From Fischerella sp. (GTDB taxonomy: Bacteria; Cyanobacteriota; Cyanobacteriia; Cyanobacteriales; Nostocaceae), in the NCBI GenBank assembly GCA_026419705.1, contig JANZYY010000054.1, positions 1-15,405 of the forward strand: 15,405 nucleotides of DNA, in the 5' to 3' direction. The translations under genes and the position numbers were made by a program. Below are positions 1-6,945 of the stretch, piece after piece. The notes under the pieces were generated by a model, which was not told the origin of the DNA, did no database searches, and saw only the letters and a program-made list of their open reading frames with translations. Position 1 is the first letter of the stretch, and every line of letters begins with the position of its first letter.

Positions 1-483
1 GAATTTGGCATTGCCTTTTGTCTCCAGTCGCCGGGCGGCTATCCCGAGTGGGCTTCATAAAGAATGGTTTTTTCGCCTGCTTGTGGGGAGTATACTATAA
101 TCTTTGCTTTGCTTCGGTTGTAACGGTCACAAATGCTATTTTTTTATGAATCTACAAATAAAATTACATAATTTAAATAACTATAACTTAATTGCTTTGT
201 TCCGAGTTTGTCAGATTTGAAAGGAGAACATCACAACGCAGGCGACAAGCTTGCCCACATAATTACCACATAATTACATCATCTCAATAAGAATAAATTC
301 CAGTCGAATGTGTCTGTTGTGTTCATCATATTATCAATCTGGAGTCCGTGCACAAGCTGCTTGCGGAAACCCGCTCTCTGCCAATACGGATATCCTTCAC
401 CCTTACCCTTCATATTTGGTTACTTTTCTACAAGCTGTGAACTTAGAATGGAAAAAGTGTTGTAAAGAAATGTAAGGTTTTTC
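1..483. other. Non-coding leader upstream of hslO
   Basis: I see no credible gene here. A small hairpin (stem AGTCGC/GCGGCT with one G-T pair, loop CGG) lies at about 28-42. It is not directly followed by a T run, so it is at best the remnant of a terminator for a gene left of the window. A good -10-like hexamer TATAAT lies at 96-101, but no convincing -35 is placed 16-18 nt before it. A second weak -10-like box, TAGAAT, at 444-449 is closer to hslO. The stretch from about 130 to 300 is AT-rich and featureless. Confidence 0.6.
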
Positions 484-1389
484 ATGGCGGATCAGTTAAT
501 TCGCGCCACAGCAGCCGATGGTGGAATTCGTGCAGTAGGTGCAATCACGACTCGTTTGACAGAAGAAGCACGACAGCGTCATAAGCTTTCCTATGTAGCA
601 ACCGCTGCCTTGGGTCGGACTATGGTAGCAGGCTTGTTAATGGCATCTAACATGAAGCGAACTGGCTCTAGAGTCAATATCAGGGTCAAAGGTGATGGTC
701 CTTTGGGTGGTATACTGATAGATGCAGGTTTAGATGGCACAGTACGCGGCTATGTCGAAAATCCAACAATTGAGTTACCTCCAAATGCTAAAGGTAAGCT
801 AGATGTTGGTAGTGCAGTTGGTGAGGGCTACCTCTATGTCGTTCGCGACATTGGTTATGGCTATCCCTACTCCAGTACAGTTGAACTTGTTTCTGGTGAA
901 ATCGGAGATGATGTGGCTCATTACCTCGTCACTTCAGAACAAACACCTTCAGCTGTGGTTTTAGGTGTATTCGTGCAACCTAAGGGAGTAACTGCTGCTG
1001 GTGGTTTACTGGTGCAAGTACTACCGAAAGCAGCCAGGGACGAAGCTTTAATAGAAATCTTAGAATCACGAGTTGCTGCTTTAACAGGATTTACTCCTTT
1101 GCTACAAGCTGGCAAGTCTTTAACAGAAATTTTCCAAGACTTGCTGGGAGATATGGGACTAGTAATATTTCCCGAAACTCAAATGCTACGCTTCCACTGT
1201 GGTTGCTCGTTCGATCGCGTTTTAAGAGCACTGAAATTGCTGGGAGAAGCAGAACTGCAAGATATGATTACAAAAGATGATGGTGCAGAAGCAACTTGCG
1301 ATTTTTGTGGCACAGTTTACCAAGCAAGTAGTGACCACTTAGCTCAGCTGATTGTTGATTTGCAGGCAGAATCTTCGGCTAGCCAATAA
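484..1389 (+). CDS. hslO: Hsp33 family redox-regulated chaperone HslO
   Basis: Hsp33 is a cytoplasmic holdase. It is held inactive by a zinc bound to four cysteines; oxidation together with heat or unfolding stress releases the zinc, and the activated dimer binds unfolding proteins. The 301-residue length is normal for the family. The C-terminal redox switch is complete: CGC at Cys239 and Cys241, and CDFC at Cys272 and Cys275, giving the CxC-x30-CxxC pattern. The N-terminal core shows the family's features, including GDGPLGG near residue 70 and GYVENP near residue 90. The ATG at 484 gives the usual N terminus (MADQLIRATAADG); the only ribosome-site candidate is a weak AAGG about 6 nt upstream. 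The gene appears to be transcribed alone, with a weak terminator candidate at 1426-1465. The family assignment is firm. Confidence 0.97.
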   Translation: MADQLIRATAADGGIRAVGAITTRLTEEARQRHKLSYVATAALGRTMVAGLLMASNMKRTGSRVNIRVKGDGPLGGILIDAGLDGTVRGYVENPTIELPPNAKGKLDVGSAVGEGYLYVVRDIGYGYPYSSTVELVSGEIGDDVAHYLVTSEQTPSAVVLGVFVQPKGVTAAGGLLVQVLPKAARDEALIEILESRVAALTGFTPLLQAGKSLTEIFQDLLGDMGLVIFPETQMLRFHCGCSFDRVLRALKLLGEAELQDMITKDDGAEATCDFCGTVYQASSDHLAQLIVDLQAESSASQ

Positions 1390-1425
1390 AAGTATAAAAT
1401 ACTACCTTAAATTGGAGTTGGCAAT

Positions 1426-1465
1426 GCTATCTATGGAGGTAAGAGAGTGCAAGAGGTAGCTTTTT
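1426..1465 (+). terminator. Possible rho-independent terminator of hslO
   Basis: GCTATCT (1426-1432) pairs with AGGTAGC (1454-1460) over 7 bp with one G-T pair, and TTTTT (1461-1465) follows directly. The 21-nt loop is long, which makes it a weak candidate. It lies 37 nt after the hslO stop codon. Confidence 0.4.
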
Positions 1466-1483
1466 CCTAGGGAGAAGGTTACG

Positions 1484-1519
1484 ATGACAACAACTGAAGT
1501 AGCGATTGAGAGCAGATAG
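1484..1519 (+). CDS. Possible 11-residue leader peptide or gene remnant
   Basis: An ATG at 1484 is preceded by the strong ribosome-site sequence GGAGAAGG (1471-1478) at an ideal distance. It opens an 11-codon frame, MTTTEVAIESR, ended by TAG. The frame stops 25 nt before the start of the 675-residue protein at 1545, which itself has no well-spaced ribosome site. It may be a translated leader, a remnant of an eroded gene, or chance. I do not recognise the peptide. Confidence 0.25.
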   Translation: MTTTEVAIESR

Positions 1520-1544
1520 CTGTTAATTTATGATGGTGTGAGAG

Positions 1545-3572
1545 ATGACAGAGCGGAATATTCCAGAAAGTTGGTCACCAGGCAGAGCAACAGAATTAGA
1601 TACAATGACAAGATTATCTCAAACACGGCAGGTCGGTGAAACTCAAGGGTCTGGTGTACCAGCTGATGGCTCTGACTCTAAGTATTTAAAACACTCAAAG
1701 CAAAGAAATTTTGAACAACCACCTTCTGGTGGTCGTGGCTCTGGTAAATTACCAGGCTTGTTCACAAGTTGGGTTCTGTGGGCATTTGTGTTAACACTAG
1801 TCCCCGGTACAATAGCATATCTGTCAATGGCAATGCTACTAAAGCTGCCATCTGCTCCCAACTGCCCATCAATTTTCTGGCCGTTGGCGAGTGCGTCGGT
1901 GCGCCTACATTGTGCCCAACTAGCAGCATCCAAGCAAACAGTCAAAGACCTGCTGCAAGCGATCGCCCTAGTTAAACAACTACCAGAAAGCCATCCCTTA
2001 CGAGCAGAAATCGACCGTTTGATCGAACAATGGTCGCGAGATATTTTGAAACTAGCAGATAATAGTTTTCAAGCAGGCAAGCTAGAAGAAGCGATCGCCA
2101 CTGCCAATCAAATTCCGGAAGACCTCCCCGCCTACACACTAGTAAAAGACCAAATTGCCCAATGGAACTCAACTTGGTCTGAGGCAGAAAGAATCTACCG
2201 CAAGGCGGAAGACGAAATGCGCGAACAACACTGGCACGACGCATTTATGGCTGCCGCCAAATTGCTGCGAGTAGATAATAAATTCTGGGCAAGTATAAAA
2301 TACGACGAATTAAATCGCCTGATTACCAGTGCTCGGGAAGATGGTGACAAGCTCATCAAAGCTGAAAGCTTGGCACAAACTGATAATGTGGATAACCTGC
2401 TCAAAGCTATCAAGCTGGCGGAATCAATTGGAAAAAATAGCTACGTCTATCATAAGGCTCAAGAAGCAATTCCAAAATTAGGACGCAAGATGCTGGATTT
2501 AGCTCAGAAAAAGCTAGATCGACGCAACGCGGAGGAAGCCATCTCCATCGCCCAAAAAATTCCCCCGAGTACTGGACTGCAGTCGGAAACTGAGGATTTT
2601 ATTGCCTTGGCGGAAGCGCAAGCCAATGCTTGGCTAGGTGATGTTGCAGGTCTGGAAACAGCAATTGCGCAAGCCCAACAAATCGATCCATCCAGACCGA
2701 TTTACGACAAAGCACAACAACTAATTGCTCGTTGGCAATTAGAAATTGAAGATGTCTCCAAGTTAGAAAAAGCGCGAATGCTGGCTAGCCAAGGAACAAT
2801 TAACGATTTAACAGCAGCGATTGCCGAAGCGCAACAAGTCCCCGATAGCAATCCCCGCAGCCAAGAAGCAAGAGAAGAAATAAATCGCTGGATTGCTGAG
2901 ATTCAAACAATTGAAGATAGACCTTTTCTAGAACGCGCCGAAGAGATTGCTGCGTTTGAGGATATCAACTCCTTACAAGCAGCGATCGCTGAAGCAAATC
3001 AAATTCGTCGCGGTCGAGCATTATACCCAGAAGCACAAAGAAGAATTAGTATTTGGCTGGCAAAAATCCAGCGCATTCAAGACCAGCCTTATTTGGAACA
3101 AGCACGAGAATTAGCTAGAAATGGCGATCTCACCGCTGCAATTAACACCGCCCAACAGATTGCATCGGGAAGAGCGCTTTCAAGTGAAGCCCAAGCAGCC
3201 ATAAATGATTGGCGAGGACAAATTCGCGATCGCGAAAATTGGAAGAGAGCGCGAGCAGTAGCATTGGTTGCAACTCCACAAGCTTTAGCACAGGCGATTA
3301 ACATCGCAGAACAAGTCCCTCGTAACAGCATTTTACGCAGTGATGTTGACGTAGCGATTGACAGATGGAGCCAGCAACTGTTGGACATGGCGCGTTCTCA
3401 GGGTGAGGCTGATATATCAAGAGGGATTGAGATAGCAAGACTCATTCCACCTGGTACGGCTGCTTACAGAGCAGCACAAGAGCAAATCCGGGCTTGGCGT
3501 GAGTTTCTTAACCCAGAGCCAGAACAACAATTCAACCCATTGATACCATCAATTCCTGAACAACAGCAGTGA
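1545..3572 (+). CDS. Single-pass membrane protein with long helical W-anchored repeat domain
   Basis: No function is recognised. Residues 1-71 are polar and basic. One membrane segment spans about 72-100, and the basic residues before it suggest the N terminus is cytoplasmic and the rest lies outside or in the lumen. A short cysteine-containing stretch follows (Cys107, Cys123; it includes PNCPSIFWPLASASVRL). From about 130 to 655 the protein is a string of alpha-helical units with the pattern AIAxAQQIPxxxxxxxxAQxxIxxW. Trp163 and 207, then Trp397, 449, 504, 556, 608 and 651, mark the units; the later ones repeat every 52-55 residues. The tail is rich in Pro and Gln. The architecture is TPR/HEAT-like or a helical scaffold. 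From memory, similar cyanobacterial proteins are often labelled 'chromosome segregation ATPase', but no Walker motif is visible here, so that name is not supported. GAGAG lies directly against the ATG, too close to be a normal ribosome site, so the exact start is uncertain (Met21 is an alternative). Confidence 0.85.
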   Translation: MTERNIPESWSPGRATELDTMTRLSQTRQVGETQGSGVPADGSDSKYLKHSKQRNFEQPPSGGRGSGKLPGLFTSWVLWAFVLTLVPGTIAYLSMAMLLKLPSAPNCPSIFWPLASASVRLHCAQLAASKQTVKDLLQAIALVKQLPESHPLRAEIDRLIEQWSRDILKLADNSFQAGKLEEAIATANQIPEDLPAYTLVKDQIAQWNSTWSEAERIYRKAEDEMREQHWHDAFMAAAKLLRVDNKFWASIKYDELNRLITSAREDGDKLIKAESLAQTDNVDNLLKAIKLAESIGKNSYVYHKAQEAIPKLGRKMLDLAQKKLDRRNAEEAISIAQKIPPSTGLQSETEDFIALAEAQANAWLGDVAGLETAIAQAQQIDPSRPIYDKAQQLIARWQLEIEDVSKLEKARMLASQGTINDLTAAIAEAQQVPDSNPRSQEAREEINRWIAEIQTIEDRPFLERAEEIAAFEDINSLQAAIAEANQIRRGRALYPEAQRRISIWLAKIQRIQDQPYLEQARELARNGDLTAAINTAQQIASGRALSSEAQAAINDWRGQIRDRENWKRARAVALVATPQALAQAINIAEQVPRNSILRSDVDVAIDRWSQQLLDMARSQGEADISRGIEIARLIPPGTAAYRAAQEQIRAWREFLNPEPEQQFNPLIPSIPEQQQ

Positions 3573-4368
3573 ACAGAAACACATCCAATTGGTATATATT
3601 TAATCTTGATTAAAGCTCTTCGGCAGTGGGAATATTGCCATTGCTATTAGATATCCCTCAAATAAGGGACTTTCAAAAAATAAGGCGTTGCAGAGACAGC
3701 AGGATGATTTTATTTTCTCTTTTCATTAAAAAACTCAATTCTTGGTGTTCTTGAAATTATCCATGAGGCTGGATTACGACTTTAAGCCTCACACACCGCC
3801 TAAATAAAAGATGCATGACACTGTCGCTTTCAAACATGCTAAAACCATTGGTTGGATATTTTTTTAATTGCAGGTCCTTAAATTATTCAACTCCTGCATC
3901 CCACACAACTTCTATCTTGAAAAGACTACTTCATCCCTAGCGCTAGGTACCCAATGCCTATTTTCATGCATGGCGGTGAAAAATTTTTTTATTGCGACTG
4001 TCTTTGTTGTCTTCCTTGTCCTCCTGCGATCTGAAGCAGGGGGAAAAGACTCTTAACCACAATCTGTTGAATTAACGATACATATGTTATAAAAGGGATT
4101 TAATTGCTAGTTAGGCGATCTCACAAAATTTCATGCCAAACCCTAACCCAGCATTATTATTTTTGGAATTATGAGCTATCATCTTTCGCTAGGCAGTAAT
4201 ATTGAGGACGGGAATTCAATTTTGAATAACTTCGTTGGTAAAGCTCATCATGCACCAAAATTCAGACAAGCTTTGTAAAAGCTGACTGCACTCTAGTGCT
4301 ATTAACACCAGCTTTTGACTTCTTGTTTATCTCTAGAAAATTTTTGAATTCTAATTTGAGGATATTTA
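3573..4368. other. Gene-poor spacer with several inverted repeats
   Basis: No recognised gene lies in these 796 bases. Visible structure: the dyad TTAATC-tt-GATTAA at 3600-3613 just after the preceding stop; TGAGGCT/AGCCTCA at 3764-3791 (14-nt loop); the perfect 12-bp palindrome CCTAGCGCTAGG at 3936-3947; an 8-bp hairpin with one G-T pair, CCTCCTGC/GCAGGGGG, at 4020-4043; and a nested hairpin at 4277-4316, listed separately. A 28-codon open frame at 3970-4056 would encode one hydrophobic helix but has no ribosome site. The 3661-3710 stretch (GGGACTTTC, then GGCGTTGCAGAGAC) resembles repeat debris common in cyanobacterial spacers; that is from memory and weak. Confidence 0.5.
4277..4316 (+). 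promoter_or_regulatory. Nested inverted repeat in the leader of the NYN gene
   Basis: AAAAGCTG (4277-4284) and CAGCTTTT (4309-4316) form a perfect 8-bp stem. Inside the loop, CACTctAGTG forms a second short dyad. The element ends 52 nt before the start codon of the NYN-domain gene. It could be a 5' leader structure, the terminator of a short upstream RNA (the 3' arm ends in TTTT), or a protein-binding dyad. The sequence does not decide between these. Confidence 0.4.
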
Positions 4369-5031
4369 ATGAACACTACCAATTTTAACAAAAAAAATAC
4401 TCAAAATCAAGGATGGCGACACCAATCGCTATACCAGGATCAAAATCTCATTGAGATAGGCTTTCAAGATGAAAATCTCGAAATACCAGATATTTCTGAA
4501 GAAAGTCCGATTTATAATTTGTCAAATCGCGGTCGAGTAGTTATTTTGATTGATGGTTCCAACTTATTTTATGCAGCTTTGCAACTAGGTATTGAAATTG
4601 ATTATTCTAAACTACTTTCCCATTTAGCAAAAGGTGGTAGGTTGTTGCGCGCTTTTTTCTACACTGGTGTCGATCGCACCAACGACAAACAACAGGGTTT
4701 TTTGTTGTGGATGCGTCGCAATGGCTATCGTGTAGTAACCAAGGATGTAGTTCAGTTTCCTGATGGTTCTAAAAAAGCCAATTTAGAAGTGGAAATCGCC
4801 GTAGATATGATGACCTTAGCTTCCTACTGCGATACCGTAGTTCTAGTCAGTGGAGATGGAGACCTCGCTTATGCTGTTAACGCTGTTTCCTACAAAGGCG
4901 TGAGAGTTGAAATTGTCAGTCTGCGCTCGATGACAAGTGATAATTTAATTAATGTTGCTGACTGCTTTATCGATCTCGATAGCATTAAAGAAGAAATTCA
5001 AAAAGTTTCCCCAGCTAATAGCTATATGTAG
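4369..5031 (+). CDS. LabA-like NYN (PIN-fold) domain protein
   Basis: NYN domains belong to the PIN-like nuclease fold, and many act on RNA. The cyanobacterial LabA group is known from circadian output control in Synechococcus, but the biochemical activity of most members is unsettled. The 220 residues consist of a polar, probably disordered N-terminal tail (about 1-54) and one NYN domain (about 56-205). The acidic residues expected around a metal site are present: IDGSN with Asp62 and Asn65, EVEIAVDM with Asp146, and SGDGDLAYAV with Asp163 and Asp165. The C-terminal part (KGVRVEIVSLRSMTSDNL, FIDLDSI) fits the LabA type. GAGG at 4358-4361 is spaced normally before the ATG. The gene stands alone between two long spacers. 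The family call is strong; a circadian role is inference only. Confidence 0.88.
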   Translation: MNTTNFNKKNTQNQGWRHQSLYQDQNLIEIGFQDENLEIPDISEESPIYNLSNRGRVVILIDGSNLFYAALQLGIEIDYSKLLSHLAKGGRLLRAFFYTGVDRTNDKQQGFLLWMRRNGYRVVTKDVVQFPDGSKKANLEVEIAVDMMTLASYCDTVVLVSGDGDLAYAVNAVSYKGVRVEIVSLRSMTSDNLINVADCFIDLDSIKEEIQKVSPANSYM

Positions 5032-5298
5032 AAGCTTGCAATCGCAGACCAGAGACTAATCCAGACAGAGGAAATTCTGATTTCTTTATTTAATGCGATC
5101 GCTTTGGTTAATTTGAACGAGAATTTTCTCAACTAGTGGAGCCGTTTAGCTGTTTATCTGTTGTGTTCCCTCAGCAGTCCACTAAAGGATCTCAACAAAG
5201 CAATCAATATTCAGAAAAAGCATTTTCAAAGATTGCGGGATAGGGAAAATTTCTTTCTCGTTTCTTTTAATCATGCTACAATTCATCTATTAACGTCG

Positions 5299-5304
5299 TA
5301 TAAT
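5299..5304 (+). promoter_or_regulatory. Candidate -10 box of tRNA-Arg
   Basis: A perfect TATAAT lies 12 nt before the first base of the tRNA, so transcription would begin only a few bases upstream of the mature 5' end. The -35 region is poor: GCTACA at 5275-5280, 18 nt before the -10 box. Confidence 0.5.
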
Positions 5305-5316
5305 CATACAAAGTAA

Positions 5317-5390
5317 GGGCGCGTAGCTCAGTGGATTAGAGCGTCAGATTCCGGTTCTGTAGGTCGGGGGTTCGAATCCCTCCGCGCTCG
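5317..5390 (+). tRNA. tRNA-Arg (anticodon CCG)
   Basis: The full cloverleaf can be drawn. The acceptor stem GGGCGCG (5317-5323) pairs with CGCGCTC (5383-5389) with one G-T pair, and G5390 is the discriminator. The D arm is GCTC/GAGC. The anticodon arm TCAGA/TCTGT has its outermost pair mismatched and a loop TTCCGGT that places CCG at positions 34-36. The T arm is GGGGG-TTCGAAT-CCCTC. CCG reads the arginine codon CGG. The 3' CCA is not encoded, as is common in cyanobacteria. Confidence 0.96.
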
Positions 5391-5546
5391 TTTTATAGGC
5401 AGCATCCCCGTGCAGGACTAACTTTACAACTCGATGCCCAAAGTAGCTGGGTGTGTATCCATAGCTTTTTCCTACAGCCAAGTCTTTAAAAATGAAACTT
5501 TATACTTGAATAAGGAATAGTCGTTTTCAATTAGGAGGGGAGAGCG

Positions 5547-6833
5547 ATGGCTCCCAATCCCGCCATCATGCAAGCTGTTGAACGATTGGGCTACCGCGTT
5601 ACCGTGGGCGATGTGGCAACTCAGGCAGGCTTGAATGTCGAGATAGCCAATCAAGGATTATTAGCCCTTGCATCTGAAGCTGGCGGACATATGCAAGTTG
5701 CAGAATCGGGTGATATTGTTTACCAATTTCCGCGCAATTTTCGAGATGTTTTACGTAACAAATACTTGCGCTTACAGCTGCAAGAATGGTGGAAAAAGGT
5801 CTGGAAAGTTCTTTTTTACCTGATTAGGATTTCTTTTGGTATTTTCCTGATTGTTTCCATCGCCTTGATTTATATCACCATACTCATTATCATTATGTCT
5901 GCGAGTTCCGATCGCGATAGCAGCGATCGCGGTAGTGATTTTGGAGAGGGCTTTTTCTATTTCCCTAATTTCTTCTGGTATCTCAGCCCTAATTACGACA
6001 CCTACTACCAAGAACGGCGGCGGGAAAAAAGCGAGCTAAATTTCTTGGAAGCTGTATTTTCGTTTTTGTTTGGTGATGGTAATCCTAATGCCAACTTGGA
6101 AGAAAGGCGCTGGCAAGAAATTGCTGCCGTTATTCGCAACAACAAAGGTGCAGTAGTAGCCGAACAAATATCTCCTTATCTTGATGATATCGGTGAAAAA
6201 TATCAGCAAGAGTATGAAGACTACATGCTGCCGGTTTTGACTCGCTTTCATGGACAACCGACGGTAAGTCCGCAAGGGCAGATTGTCTATTATTTCCCAG
6301 AACTACAAGTAAGTGCTACCAAAAAGCGCAGTCGTTCATTAAAACCGTATTTAGAGGAATTTCCTTGGCGGTTTAGTGCTGCTTCCTCAGGACAAATTCT
6401 CTTAAGTGCTGGATTGGGTGTAGTAAATTTTGTCGGTGCTTTAATTTTAGGAAGTTTGTTGAGAGATGGTACAGCAGCCGCAGCATTGGGTGGACTAGTA
6501 GCTTTTGTGCAAGGATTTTACTGGCTGCTGTTGGGCTACGGTACCGGTTTCTTAGCCTTGCCGTTAGGACGTTATTTCTGGATTCAGTGGCGCAATCGTA
6601 AAATTGCCGAACGCAACCGCCAAAGACAAGCTAGAGCAAGAGTATTGGCAAATGCGGATACTCAATTACTGCAAAAAATCGCCTACGCACAGCAGTTTGC
6701 TGCAGAAAAAGTTATCGGCAAAGAAGATTTAGTCTACTCCACCGAGGCTGATTTGCTAGAACAAGAAGTTGAGCGTAGTGCCCAAATTGACGCAGAGTGG
6801 CAAAGGCGTCTTCAGGAAGGGAGTAGGGAATAG
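5547..6833 (+). CDS. Conserved three-segment membrane protein with two winged-helix-like modules, related to plant chloroplast At5g03900-type proteins
   Basis: The function is unknown. AGGAGG (5533-5538) is a strong ribosome site for this ATG. Residues 1-64 look like a small winged-helix module ending in SGDIVYQFP (54-62). A hydrophobic segment follows at about 88-117, then a Ser/Asp/Gly-rich linker and an aromatic stretch (FFYFPNFFWYLSPNY, 136-150). The motif FLEAVFSFLFGDGNPN (166-181) is very characteristic. Residues about 189-253 form a second module of the same pattern, ending PQGQIVYYFP. Two more membrane segments lie at about 284-304 and 312-345, and a charged helical tail at 347-428. 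From memory, plant chloroplast proteins annotated 'iron-sulphur cluster biosynthesis family' (At5g03900) share the winged-helix part and the FGDGNPN-type motif. That name is not itself evidence of function. The gene converges with the SpoIID gene. Confidence 0.88.
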   Translation: MAPNPAIMQAVERLGYRVTVGDVATQAGLNVEIANQGLLALASEAGGHMQVAESGDIVYQFPRNFRDVLRNKYLRLQLQEWWKKVWKVLFYLIRISFGIFLIVSIALIYITILIIIMSASSDRDSSDRGSDFGEGFFYFPNFFWYLSPNYDTYYQERRREKSELNFLEAVFSFLFGDGNPNANLEERRWQEIAAVIRNNKGAVVAEQISPYLDDIGEKYQQEYEDYMLPVLTRFHGQPTVSPQGQIVYYFPELQVSATKKRSRSLKPYLEEFPWRFSAASSGQILLSAGLGVVNFVGALILGSLLRDGTAAAALGGLVAFVQGFYWLLLGYGTGFLALPLGRYFWIQWRNRKIAERNRQRQARARVLANADTQLLQKIAYAQQFAAEKVIGKEDLVYSTEADLLEQEVERSAQIDAEWQRRLQEGSRE

Positions 6834-6839
6834 GAGATG

Positions 6840-6926
6840 GGGAGAGTGGGGGAGTGGAAAAGTGGGAGAGTGGGGGAGTAGGGAGACAACCAACCACCAA
6901 CCACCAACCACCAACCACCAACCACC
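6840..6926. repeat. G-rich direct repeats and AACCACC heptamer array (STRR-like)
   Basis: The convergent spacer holds two repeat types. A 16-bp sequence, GGGAGAGTGGGGGAGT, occurs at 6840-6855 and again at 6864-6879. It is followed by five perfect tandem copies of AACCACC at 6892-6926, with partial units before them. Arrays of heptamers like this match the short tandemly repeated repetitive (STRR) sequences known from filamentous cyanobacteria. The G-rich half followed by the C-rich half could fold back on itself, but no clean terminator stem is visible. Confidence 0.85.
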
Positions 6927-6945
6927 ACATTAGTTGGTCATTTCA

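Noticed and set aside
3786..3798. CCTCACACACC considered as the unpaired core of the small RNA Yfr1
   Set aside because: The expected ACTCCTCACAC core is not matched exactly, and the flanking stem-loops and terminator of Yfr1 are missing.
4020..4043. CCTCCTGC/GCAGGGGG hairpin considered as a terminator
   Set aside because: Neither strand has a T run after the stem, and no gene ends beside it.
5472..5654. A 60-codon frame on the - strand over the start of the membrane protein gene
   Set aside because: It overlaps the strong ribosome site and the first 36 codons of a well-supported gene, and shows no motif of its own.
6892..6926. AACCACC repeats considered as a CRISPR array
   Set aside because: The units are 7 bp and directly adjacent, with no spacers; they fit a simple tandem repeat.
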